Translations under genes and position numbers: made by a program | The notes under the pieces: model-generated | The model's input: the letters and a program-made list of their open reading frames with translations, nothing else | What the model was told of the DNA's origin: nothing | Databases searched by the model: none | Part shown: positions 25,797-32,843 of the stretch, piece by piece | Position numbering within the stretch: the stretch's first letter is position 1 | Layout of the letters: every line of letters begins with the position of its first letter | Source of the DNA: Cupriavidus cauae | Lineage (GTDB): Bacteria > Pseudomonadota > Gammaproteobacteria > Burkholderiales > Burkholderiaceae | Length of the DNA stretch: 32,843 bases | Direction: 5' to 3' | NCBI RefSeq assembly: GCF_008632125.1 | Contig: NZ_VWRN01000040.1 | Location: 1 to 32,843, forward strand

Positions 25797-25933
25797 AAGA
25801 AACAGAAACATCATAGGGGAATTGGAATCACTTCCTTCCAAATCAAGGGCTTATGCCGTCACGTGGCGGCTCGCCACGCGGTCCAAGAAGCACTTATGGA
25901 GCACAAGGAAGGGCCGCTATAACCCCGCGAGTT

Positions 25934-27715
25934 TCAGGGTTGTGACAGTCGCGCCAGCGCGGCGGCGGCCTCTTCCGGCTCGTAGGCGCACAGCACCTGT
26001 TCGACCAGGCCCTCCAGCCGGGTGCAGTCCGCATGCAGGATCTCCTGCTTGACGCGCAGCAGCTGGGCGGGGTGCATCGAGAACTCGCGCAGGCCCATGC
26101 CGAGCAGCAGCCGGGTCATCGCCGGGTCGCCCGCCATCTCGCCGCAGACGGCGACCGGCACGCCGGCGTGATTTGCCTCGCGGATGGTGCGCGCGATCAG
26201 TTGCAGCACCGCGGGATGCAGCGGGTCGTACAGATGCGCGACGGCGTTGTCGGCGCGGTCGATCGCCAGCGTGTACTGGATCAGGTCGTTGGTGCCGATC
26301 GACAGGAAGTCCATGCGCCGCAGGAACAGCGGCAGCAGCAGCACCGCGGCCGGGATCTCGATCATCGCGCCGACCTTCAGGTTGGGATCGTAGGCGACCC
26401 CGCGCTGATCGAGCTCGTGCTTGGCGCGCGCCACCAGTTCCAGCGTCTGGTCGATCTCGCGCGCATGCGCCAGCATCGGGAACAGCAGCCGCACCGGCCC
26501 GAAGGCCGAGGCGCGCAGCAGCGCGCGCAGCTGGGTCAGGAACATCGCCGGCTCGGACAGCGACCAGCGGATCGCGCGCAAGCCCAGCGCGGGATTGAGC
26601 GCGGTCTCGTATTCCTCGGCACGGCCGTCGCGCCCGTCGCGGAAATCCAGCAGCGGCTTGTCGGCGCCGATGTCGATGGTGCGGATGGTGACCGGCAGCC
26701 CGCGCATCGCCTCGACCGCGCGGCGGTAGGCCTCGAACTGTTCGTCCTCGCCGGGCAGTTCGCCGCGCCGGTTCATGAACAGGAATTCGGAGCGGAACAG
26801 GCCCACGCCGACCGCGCCGGCGGCCAGCGCGGCGGACGCGTCCTCGGCCATCTCGATATTGGCCAGCAGATCGATCTCGATGCCGTCCAGCGTCACCGCG
26901 GGCGTATGCCGCAGCCGCTGCAGCCGCTTGTTCTCGAGCGCCCGCTCGCTCTGCCGATGACGGTATTCCTCGAGGATGATCGGCGTCGGGTCGACGATCA
27001 CGAGCCCGGCATCGCCGTCGATGATGATCCAGTCATCCTGGCGGATCAGCTCGCTCGCGTTCTGCACGCCGACCGCGGCCGGAATGTCGAGGCTGCGCGC
27101 GACGATCGCGGTATGCGAGGTGCGCCCGCCCAGGTCGGTGACGAAGCCGTGGAACACGGTATGGCGGAACTGCAGCATGTCGGCCGGCGAGATGTCGTGG
27201 GCGACCACGATCACGCCGGGGGTGGGCTGGCCGTCGGCCGCCACCGCGGGCACCGGCGCCGGCGTCAGCACCGGCGCGCCGGCCAGCACCTTCAGGATCC
27301 GTTCGACCACCTGCTCGATATCGGCCTTGCGCTCGCGCAGGTATTCGTCCTCGATCTCGTCGAACTGGCGCATCAGGTCCTCGAGCCGCGTCGTCAGCGC
27401 CCATTCGGCGTTGTAGCGGCGCTCGCGGATCAGCCTTTCGGCCTCGCGCGACAGCATCTCGTCGTCGAGGATCATCGCGTGCACGTCGAGGAAGGCGCCC
27501 ATCTCCTCCGGCGCATCGCGCGGCAGGTCGCGCTTGAGCGCCGCCAGTTCGGCCCGCACCGCGGTCCGCGCGTTGCGCAGCCGCAGCACCTCGTCCTCGA
27601 GCCGGTCTTCGTCGACCAGGTAATGGGACACGTCGAGCGCGGCCGGCGCCAGCAGGTGGGCGCGCCCGATCGCAACGCCGCGCGAGACTGGGATGCCGTG
27701 CAGGGCGAATGGCAT
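25934..27715 (-). CDS. ptsI: PTS phosphoenolpyruvate-protein phosphotransferase (Enzyme I)
   Basis: Enzyme I takes phosphate from phosphoenolpyruvate and passes it to HPr. The 593-residue protein has the full plan: an N-terminal HPr-binding domain, the phosphohistidine H201 in GGRTSHTAIVARS, and the PEP-binding TIM barrel (GVGLFRSEFLFMNR, SIGTNDLIQYTLA, AVCGEMAGDP). A short Ala/Pro-rich insert (about 147-168) lies before the phosphohistidine domain. The start has GGAG seven bases upstream. With HPr and EIIA upstream and no sugar permease here, it likely serves a regulatory PTS. Confidence 0.97.
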   Translation of the reverse strand: MPFALHGIPVSRGVAIGRAHLLAPAALDVSHYLVDEDRLEDEVLRLRNARTAVRAELAALKRDLPRDAPEEMGAFLDVHAMILDDEMLSREAERLIRERRYNAEWALTTRLEDLMRQFDEIEDEYLRERKADIEQVVERILKVLAGAPVLTPAPVPAVAADGQPTPGVIVVAHDISPADMLQFRHTVFHGFVTDLGGRTSHTAIVARSLDIPAAVGVQNASELIRQDDWIIIDGDAGLVIVDPTPIILEEYRHRQSERALENKRLQRLRHTPAVTLDGIEIDLLANIEMAEDASAALAAGAVGVGLFRSEFLFMNRRGELPGEDEQFEAYRRAVEAMRGLPVTIRTIDIGADKPLLDFRDGRDGRAEEYETALNPALGLRAIRWSLSEPAMFLTQLRALLRASAFGPVRLLFPMLAHAREIDQTLELVARAKHELDQRGVAYDPNLKVGAMIEIPAAVLLLPLFLRRMDFLSIGTNDLIQYTLAIDRADNAVAHLYDPLHPAVLQLIARTIREANHAGVPVAVCGEMAGDPAMTRLLLGMGLREFSMHPAQLLRVKQEILHADCTRLEGLVEQVLCAYEPEEAAAALARLSQP

Positions 27716-27765
27716 GAACCGCTCCGTTCAGGAACGTTGATGAAATCCGGACAGGGCCTGCGCCC

Positions 27766-28035
27766 TCACTCTCCCTCGCCGAAGCGGTTGGCGATCAGCG
27801 CGGTCAGCGCATCCATCGCCTCCTGCTCGTCGGGTCCCTCGGTTTCGATCGTGACCGTCGAGCCGATGCCCGCGGCCAGCATCATCACACCCATGATGCT
27901 CTTGGCGTCGACCTGGCGCCCGTTGCGCGACATCCTGACCTGGCTGACAAAACTGCCCGCCAGTTGCGTGAGCTTGGCGGAGGCGCGGGCATGCAGCCCG
28001 AGCTTATTGATGATGGTGATGTCCCTCTGCAGCAT
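27766..28035 (-). CDS. ptsH: phosphocarrier protein HPr
   Basis: HPr shuttles phosphate from Enzyme I to EIIA proteins. The 89-residue protein has the phosphorylated His15 in KLGLHARASAK and Ser46 in DAKSIMGVMML, the site used by HPr kinase where present. Its start lies inside the EIIA gene (32 shared bases), with no clear ribosome site, so translation is probably coupled. Enzyme I follows after 50 bases. Confidence 0.97.
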   Translation of the reverse strand: MLQRDITIINKLGLHARASAKLTQLAGSFVSQVRMSRNGRQVDAKSIMGVMMLAAGIGSTVTIETEGPDEQEAMDALTALIANRFGEGE

Positions 28036-28459
28036 ACTTGTCGGGGTGATTGGCGATCTGGTTCTGTACGGTGGTCGAGCCGATCTGCAGCACGCCTTGC
28101 GAGCCGCCGGCGAGCGCCTTGGTGGCGAGCTGGTCCAGCTTTTCGGAGCGGTAGCAGATCGCCCGCACGAGCATCGGCAGATTGACGCCGGCGAGCACCT
28201 TGATCCGGCCCGGCTCGGCGAGCCGGGCGGCGATATTGGCGGGGGTGGCGCCGAAGATGTCGGTCAGCACCAGCGCCCCATTGTCTTCGATCACCGAGGC
28301 GAGGCATCGGCGCGCCTCGGCCAGCACGGCCGCGGGCTCCGCATCGGGAGCGACGTCGATCGCCTCGAGCCGCTTGGGCTCGCCGCAATAGACATGCGCG
28401 GCGCAGTCCCGCAGCGCGGAAGCGAGCGGCGCGTGCGCGATGATCAGAATGCCTGCCAT
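28004..28459 (-). CDS. PTS EIIA component, mannose/sorbose family
   Basis: This stand-alone EIIA domain has 151 residues. The phosphorylated His9 is in GILIIAHAPLASAL, and VLTDIFGATPANIAARL is the family signature. No EIIB, EIIC or EIID is present. In Ralstonia and relatives this gene order (EIIA, HPr, EI) is a phosphorelay acting in regulation, not sugar uptake; that role is inferred. The last residues read EGHHHHQ, a natural histidine tail beyond the usual fold, which lies within the region overlapping ptsH. AGGA lies nine bases before the start. Confidence 0.94.
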   Translation of the reverse strand: MAGILIIAHAPLASALRDCAAHVYCGEPKRLEAIDVAPDAEPAAVLAEARRCLASVIEDNGALVLTDIFGATPANIAARLAEPGRIKVLAGVNLPMLVRAICYRSEKLDQLATKALAGGSQGVLQIGSTTVQNQIANHPDKYAAEGHHHHQ

Positions 28460-28540
28460 GATGGTGAATCCTGTGGATTGCCGCGATTGTAGCAGGCGGG
28501 GTAACGGCGCCGTCGCGTGAAAGCAGTCCGGCGCCCGCGC

Positions 28541-29557
28541 TCAGGCGCCCTTCGCGGCCGCCCGCGCCGCGACCGCCCGCTCCAGCGCGTCGATGAACAT
28601 GCCGGCCACCGGGAAACCGGTCTGCTGCATGATCTCCTGGAAGCAGGTCGGGCTGGTCACGTTGACCTCGGTCAGGTAGTCGCCGATCGCGTCGAGTCCC
28701 ACCAGCAGCAGGCCGCGCTGCCACAGCACCGGCGCCAGCGTCTGCGCGATCTCGCGGTCGCGCTCCGACAGCGGCTGCGCGCGGCCGGTGCCGCCCGCCG
28801 CCAGATTGCCGCGCACCTCGCCGGCCATCGGCACGCGCGCCAGCGCGTACGGCACCGGCTCGCCGCCGATCAGCAGGATGCGCTTGTCGCCGTCCTTGAT
28901 CGCGGGGATATAGCGCTGCGCCATCAGCGTGCGCGCGCCGTTCGCCCCGAGCGTCTCGATGATCGCGCCCAGGTTCATGCCGTCCGCGCCGACGCGGAAC
29001 ACGCCCATGCCGCCCATGCCGTCCAGCGGCTTGACGATGATGTCGCGATGCTCGGCATGGAAGGCGCGGATGCGGGCCGCATCGCGCGTGACCAGCGTCG
29101 GCGTGATGAACTGCGGGAACTGCGCGATCGCCACCTTCTCGGAATGGTCGCGGATCGCCTGCGGCTTGTTGAAGACGTTGGCGCCCTGCGACTCGGCCAG
29201 CTCCAGCAGCCAGGTGCTGGTCACGTACTCCATGTCGAACGGCGGGTCCTTGCGCATCAGCACCGCGTCGAAGGCCGGCACCGGCATCGCGGCCGGGGCA
29301 TCGAGGCGGAACCAGGCGGCGTGGCCATGGCCGTGGTCATGGGCGTGATCGTGACCGTGATCGTTGCCCTGCTCGGCCTCCAGCAGATGCATTCGCTGCG
29401 CGACCGCCTCCACCGCGCCGCCGACCAGCGACAGCTGCGACTGCAGGCAGAAGAACAGCTCGTGGCCGCGCGAGGCGGCCTCGACCATCATCGCGTAGGT
29501 GGAGTCCTTGTAGGTCTTGAAGGTCTCGAGCGGATCGGTAATGAACAGAATGCGCAT
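28541..29557 (-). CDS. gshB: glutathione synthetase
   Basis: GshB joins gamma-glutamylcysteine and glycine with ATP. The 338-residue ATP-grasp protein has [20 protein letters not shown] at the N-terminus, then [14 protein letters not shown], the ATP-binding [13 protein letters not shown], and the C-terminal [15 protein letters not shown] segment at residues 66-79 is inserted in the N-terminal domain and consists of seven histidines at every second position (67 to 79), alternating with Asp, Gly and Ala. E. coli GshB has nothing like it there. It follows gshA by 75 bases, in the same direction. Confidence 0.97.
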   Translation of the reverse strand: MRILFITDPLETFKTYKDSTYAMMVEAASRGHELFFCLQSQLSLVGGAVEAVAQRMHLLEAEQGNDHGHDHAHDHGHGHAAWFRLDAPAAMPVPAFDAVLMRKDPPFDMEYVTSTWLLELAESQGANVFNKPQAIRDHSEKVAIAQFPQFITPTLVTRDAARIRAFHAEHRDIIVKPLDGMGGMGVFRVGADGMNLGAIIETLGANGARTLMAQRYIPAIKDGDKRILLIGGEPVPYALARVPMAGEVRGNLAAGGTGRAQPLSERDREIAQTLAPVLWQRGLLLVGLDAIGDYLTEVNVTSPTCFQEIMQQTGFPVAGMFIDALERAVAARAAAKGA

Positions 29558-29599
29558 GCTGGCGAGTTCCGGTTGTCGTGCCCGTGGTCGGTCGTGGTC

Positions 29600-29626
29600 G
29601 TGCCCGTTGTGCCCGTTGTGCCCGTT
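29600..29626. repeat. 9-bp tandem repeat between gshA and gshB
   Basis: Three perfect copies of GTGCCCGTT (29600, 29609, 29618) are preceded by decayed GTCGTG copies from about 29576. They fill the gap upstream of gshB. Confidence 0.85.
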
Positions 29627-29632
29627 CCCCCG

Positions 29633-30928
29633 TTACAGGATCGGGTTGGGGTCGGTCTTTTCCAGTTCCAGCGAGGCCGCCAGCAGCGCGAGCCGCGCCA
29701 CCACGCCATACATGTAGAACCGGTTGGGCACCGCCGCGCCCGGCTTGGCATGCGTGTCCGGAATGCTGTTGGGCGCGAACGCCAGCGGCACGAAATGCAT
29801 GCCCGGCGCGTTCAGGTTCTCGTCGACGCCGCGGCCGGTATGGACGCGGTAGAAGCCCCCGACCACGTACCGGTCGATCATGTAGACCACCGGCTCGGCC
29901 ACCGCCTCGTTGACCTTCTCGAAGGTATGCACGCCTTCCTGGATGATCACGTCGTTGACCTCGAGGCCTTCCTTGACGACGCTCATCTTGTTGCGTTCCT
30001 TGCGGTTCAGGCCCTTGACCTCGGCCGGATCGCGCACCGTCATCACGCCCATGCCGTAGGTGCCGGCATCGGCCTTGACCACCACGTACGGCGTTTCCTT
30101 GATGCCGTACTCGCGGTACTTCTTGGCGATCTTCTTGAGCACGCCCTCGACCGCGTCGGCCAGCGCGTCCTCGCCGACCCGCTCATGGAAGTCGATGCCG
30201 CCGACCTTGGCGAAGTACGGGTTGATCATCCACTGGTCGATATCGATCAGCTTGGCGAATTTCTTGGCGACCTCGTCGTAGGCCGAGAAGTGCGAGGACT
30301 TGCGCCGCGTCGACCAGCCCGCGTGCAGGGGCGGCAGCACGTACTGCTCGTTGATGTTCTCGAGGATCGGCGGCACGCCGGCCGACAGGTCGTTGTTCAG
30401 CAGGATCGAACAGGGATCGAAGTCCTTGAGCCCCAGCCGGCGGTCCTTGGTGCCCAGCCGGGTCAGCGGCTCCACCACCAGGGTCTGGCCGTCGGGCAGT
30501 TCGATCGGGGTCGGTTCGGTAATGTCCTCGGACAGCGAGCCCAGCCGGACATTGAGCCCCGCCTGGCGCATGATCAGCGACAGCCGCGCCACGTTCTGCA
30601 GATAGAACATATTGCGGGTATGGCGCTCGGGGATCAGCAGCAGGTTCTTGGCGTCCGGACAGATCTTCTCGATCGCCGCCATCGCCGCCTGCACCGCCAG
30701 CGGCAGCATTTCGGGCGCCAGATTGTTGAAACCGCCGGGGAACAGATTGGTATCGACCGGGGCCAGCTTGAAGCCGGCGTTGCGCAAATCGACCGAACAG
30801 TAGAACGGAGGGGTATGCTCCTGCCATTCCAGACGGAACCACCGCTCGATGGACGGGGTCGCGTCCAGTATCTTCTTTTCCAGTTCGAGCAGGGGGCCGT
30901 TCAGCGCGGTGATGAGGTGCGGGACCAT
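29633..30928 (-). CDS. gshA: glutamate-cysteine ligase (proteobacterial GshA family)
   Basis: GshA makes gamma-glutamylcysteine, the first step of glutathione synthesis. The 431-residue protein belongs to the distinct family common in beta- and alphaproteobacteria, not the E. coli type. Family marks include FRLEWQEHTPPFYCSVDLRN, then KLAPVDTNLFPGGFNNL, YVVVKADAGTYGMGVMTV and DRYVVGGFYRVH. Two starts six bases apart are possible (30928, 30934). The one at 30928 has AGGAT at a better distance. It is followed by gshB, so the pathway is encoded as a pair. Confidence 0.96.
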   Translation of the reverse strand: MVPHLITALNGPLLELEKKILDATPSIERWFRLEWQEHTPPFYCSVDLRNAGFKLAPVDTNLFPGGFNNLAPEMLPLAVQAAMAAIEKICPDAKNLLLIPERHTRNMFYLQNVARLSLIMRQAGLNVRLGSLSEDITEPTPIELPDGQTLVVEPLTRLGTKDRRLGLKDFDPCSILLNNDLSAGVPPILENINEQYVLPPLHAGWSTRRKSSHFSAYDEVAKKFAKLIDIDQWMINPYFAKVGGIDFHERVGEDALADAVEGVLKKIAKKYREYGIKETPYVVVKADAGTYGMGVMTVRDPAEVKGLNRKERNKMSVVKEGLEVNDVIIQEGVHTFEKVNEAVAEPVVYMIDRYVVGGFYRVHTGRGVDENLNAPGMHFVPLAFAPNSIPDTHAKPGAAVPNRFYMYGVVARLALLAASLELEKTDPNPIL

Positions 30929-31106
30929 ATCCATCCTATTGATCGTCTTTATCGTCCGCCCCGATTGTAGAGGAACGGCCAATTGCATGCAGATGGCATG
31001 CCAATGCCGGCGAAACGGGAAAATGTCCGATCGTTTCCGCCTTGGGCTAACAATATGGGGATGGGCCGCGGAATTCAAAGAGCGCGGGGAGCGCCGTCGC
31101 GAGGGC

Positions 31107-31133
31107 AAAAAAAAACGCGGCTTCGCCGCGTTT
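31107..31133 (-). terminator. intrinsic terminator upstream of gshA
   Basis: A perfect 9-bp stem (31113-31121 and 31125-31133) has a three-base loop, and an A9 run (31107-31115) overlaps its left foot, giving a T9 tract on the minus strand. It is about 187 bases beyond the amtB terminator and reads in the same direction, with no known gene between them. Confidence 0.9.
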
Positions 31134-31162
31134 CAAGTGGCCTGACAGATACGGGGAGCGTT

Positions 31163-31197
31163 CTGCAGGTGGAGGAAACTGCCTCACCTGCACTCTA
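31163..31197 (-). ncRNA. possible small RNA or leader element ending at the 31107-31133 terminator (extent uncertain)
   Basis: On the minus strand a hairpin with an 8-bp arm (TGCAGGTG with CACCTGCA) plus three further pairs lies just upstream of the T9 terminator. A stable hairpin followed by an intrinsic terminator, without a coding frame, is the plan of many small RNAs. I cannot match it to a known family, and the promoter is not clear. The coordinates cover the hairpin only. Confidence 0.25.
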
Positions 31198-31319
31198 TGC
31201 GGGTGCTGTCCTTAACACAAATGAAGGATATTGAATTCGGATTTAAGCGGATGGCGAACAGTGCTTGCCAACCTGGCGGCAAGCCGCGCCAGTGCTGGCT
31301 TTGCCGGCGGTCCGCCAAT

Positions 31320-31344
31320 AAAAAAGCCCGGCACGCGGCCGGGC
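31320..31344 (-). terminator. intrinsic terminator of amtB
   Basis: A perfect 7-bp GC stem (31326-31332 and 31338-31344) with a five-base loop is followed on the minus strand by T6 (31325-31320). It lies about 100 bases after the amtB stop. Confidence 0.9.
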
Positions 31345-31446
31345 AAAACTCCTGAGAGAAGATTCCCAATCAGCTCTCCAGCACAACACCGTGGGCGCTG
31401 CGGGGGCGGCAAGCCGTGGGTCCCCGCACCGCATGTTTCGCCGGCA

Positions 31447-32843
31447 TCAGGCCTCGTAGGCGGTCTCGCCGTGCGAGGTGATGTCCAGGCCTTCGCGCTC
31501 CTCGTCCTCGGGCACGCGCAGGCCGATCAGCAGGTCCACCAGCTTGAAGGCGACGAAGGCCACCACCGCCGACCACACCACGGTGGTCAGCACGCCCTCG
31601 GTCTGCACCCAGACCTGGCTCGCGATCGAATAGTTGTCCGAGACCTTGTTGGCCACGTAGTCGTAGATGCCCACGCCGCCCAGGCTCGGCGCCGCGAACA
31701 CGCCGGTCAGGATCGCCCCGGCGATGCCGCCGACGCCATGCACGCCGAACACGTCCAGCGAGTCGTCCGCGCCCAGCAGCCGCTTCAGGCCGGTCACGCC
31801 CCACAGGCACAGCAGGCCCGCCACCAGGCCCATCACGATCGAGCCCATCGGGCCGACGAAGCCGGCGGCCGGGGTAATCGCCACCAGGCCGGCCACCGCG
31901 CCGGACGCGCCGCCCAGCATCGACGGCTTGCCCTTGGTGATCCACTCGCCGAAGGTCCACGCCAGCACCGCCGCGCAGGTCGCCAGCAGCGTGTTGACGA
32001 AGGCCAGCGCGGCGCCGCCGCTCGCTTCCAGGCCCGAGCCGGCGTTGAAGCCGAACCAGCCGAACCACAGCAGCGAGGCGCCGACCATGGTGAAGGTCAG
32101 GCTGTGCGGGCGCAGCGCCTCGCGGCCGAAGCCGATCCGCTTGCCGAACATGTAGGCACCGACCAGGCCCGCCACCGCGGCGTTGATATGCACCACGGTG
32201 CCGCCGGCGTAGTCGAGCGCGCCCTTCTGGAACAGCCAGCCGGCCTTGGCCGTCGCCGCCTCGGCGGCCGCCGCGTCGGTGTAGGCATCCGGACCAGGCC
32301 AGAACCAGACCATATGGGCCATCGGGATATAGGCGAAGGTGAACCACAGCACGATGAACACCAGCACCGCGGAGAAGCGGGCGCGCTCGGCGAAGGCGCC
32401 GATGATCAGGCTGCAGGTGATCGCCGCGAACGCGCACTGGAAGGCGAAGAAGCCCAGCTCCGGAATCACCACGCCCTTGCTGAAGGTCGCCGTCACCGCT
32501 TCCGGCGTCAGGCCCTTCATGAACAGCCGGTCGGTGCCGCCGAAGAAGGCGTTGCCCTCGGTGAAGGCGAAGCTGTAGCCGTAGATGGCCCACAGCAGCG
32601 CGACCAGCGAGAAGATCACCAGGCACTGCATCAGCACCGACAGCATGTTCTTCGAGCGGACCAGGCCGCCGTAGAACAGCGCCAGGCCCGGCAGCGTCAT
32701 CAGGATCACGAAGGCCGTGCACATCAGCAGCCAGGCCACGTCGCCCTTGTTGGGGGTCGGCGCGGCGGCGGGCGCCGCGGCTTCCGCGGCTGCGGGGGCC
32801 GGGGCCGTTGCGGCGGCAGGCGCAGCAGGCGCGGCAGCCGGGG
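31447..32843 (-). CDS. amtB: ammonium transporter AmtB, 5' end beyond the window
   Basis: AmtB conducts ammonia/ammonium across the inner membrane and is closed by the PII protein GlnK. The visible part begins in an Ala/Pro-rich stretch (to about 32760) and then enters NKGDVAWLLMCTAFV and eleven membrane segments. The twin pore histidines are in GGTVVHINAAVAGLVG and DVFGVHGVGGIAG. The frame stays open to the window edge, so the GTG at 32739 is not the true start; the Ala/Pro stretch is probably the linker after a signal peptide, as in many Amt proteins. glnK is expected upstream but is outside the window. The C-terminus ends in a typical GlnK-binding tail (VPEDEEREGLDITSHGETAYEA, split around EREG). 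Confidence 0.95.
   Translation of the reverse strand, partial: PAAAPAAPAAATAPAPAAAEAAAPAAAPTPNKGDVAWLLMCTAFVILMTLPGLALFYGGLVRSKNMLSVLMQCLVIFSLVALLWAIYGYSFAFTEGNAFFGGTDRLFMKGLTPEAVTATFSKGVVIPELGFFAFQCAFAAITCSLIIGAFAERARFSAVLVFIVLWFTFAYIPMAHMVWFWPGPDAYTDAAAAEAATAKAGWLFQKGALDYAGGTVVHINAAVAGLVGAYMFGKRIGFGREALRPHSLTFTMVGASLLWFGWFGFNAGSGLEASGGAALAFVNTLLATCAAVLAWTFGEWITKGKPSMLGGASGAVAGLVAITPAAGFVGPMGSIVMGLVAGLLCLWGVTGLKRLLGADDSLDVFGVHGVGGIAGAILTGVFAAPSLGGVGIYDYVANKVSDNYSIASQVWVQTEGVLTTVVWSAVVAFVAFKLVDLLIGLRVPEDEEREGLDITSHGETAYEA

Larger units (their letters stand above)
30935..31446. other. 512-base gap between amtB and gshA
   Basis: From the amtB side the gap holds an intrinsic terminator (31320-31344), about 185 bases of moderate GC with a strong hairpin, a second terminator in the same direction (31107-31133), and then a stretch with a possible gshA -10 box (TACAAT, minus strand, 30964-30969, no good -35). 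A 44-codon plus-strand frame (31221-31355) has no ribosome site and runs through the terminator. No protein gene is supported. Confidence 0.7.

Noticed and set aside
26033..30970. Very long plus-strand frames (819 and 817 codons) opposite ptsI, EIIA, gshB and gshA
   Set aside because: They mirror highly conserved genes on the minus strand and show only the His/Arg/Gln/Gly bias of antisense frames in GC-rich DNA.
31221..31355. 44-codon plus-strand frame with a CWLC motif between gshA and amtB
   Set aside because: It has no ribosome site and its end runs through the amtB terminator; length is within chance.
1..32843. CRISPR arrays, tRNA or rRNA genes, insertion sequences, prophage or defence genes
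   Set aside because: I looked for spaced direct repeats, cloverleaf ends and transposase or integrase motifs and found none; all tandem arrays lack spacers.

Overview
The window reads as ordinary core chromosome of a high-GC betaproteobacterium of the order Burkholderiales, most like Cupriavidus or Ralstonia. The evidence is the very GC-rich third codon positions, a proteobacterial-type GshA, and several gene orders known from this group: gshA-gshB-EIIA-HPr-EI beside amtB, rhodanese-grxC-secB-gpsA, and a caa3-type cox operon followed by the heme A and SCO/SURF1 assembly genes. I see no transposase, integrase, CRISPR array, tRNA or rRNA, and no segment whose composition looks foreign. The genus is an inference.

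Layout. 1-1300 (+): the end of an allantoinase-like PuuE gene and a GntR/FCD regulator. 1486-12159: a cytochrome oxidase region. DUF2244, coxB, coxA, a small assembly peptide, ctaG, DUF2970 and coxC run on the minus strand from a good sigma70-type promoter at 12289-12317 to a terminator at 6452-6478. A second minus-strand set (SURF1, a degenerate SCO-like protein, ctaA, ctaB, sco1) handles heme A synthesis and copper or heme insertion. A small DUF2909 membrane protein lies on the plus strand between the two sets. 12510-14934: a SAM methyltransferase whose start overlaps head-to-head with comF, then trmL. 14950-18771 (-): rhodanese, grxC, secB, gpsA and a Bug-type binding protein.

18924-22283 (+): gpmA with a strong terminator, a CtpA-type S41 protease, and a MoeB/ThiF-type E1-like enzyme. 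22365-24565 (-): selD and mnmH, overlapping by one base; together they make selenophosphate and 2-selenouridine in tRNA. 24797-25708 (-): bacterioferritin and its ferredoxin, the latter with a clear Fur box over its promoter. 25934-28459 (-): a regulatory-type PTS (EIIA-Man family, HPr, EI). 28541-30928 (-): gshB and gshA (glutathione synthesis). 31447 to the window end (-): an ammonium transporter truncated by the window edge.

No convincing new multi-gene system is visible. The items most worth a second look are small: a seven-histidine alternating insert in GshB, a threonine where bacterioferritin normally has a ferroxidase glutamate, a SCO-like protein without the copper-binding histidine, an overlapping divergent gene start pair, short tandem-repeat arrays in many intergenic gaps, and a gap between amtB and gshA that is bracketed by two same-direction terminators and could hold a small RNA.
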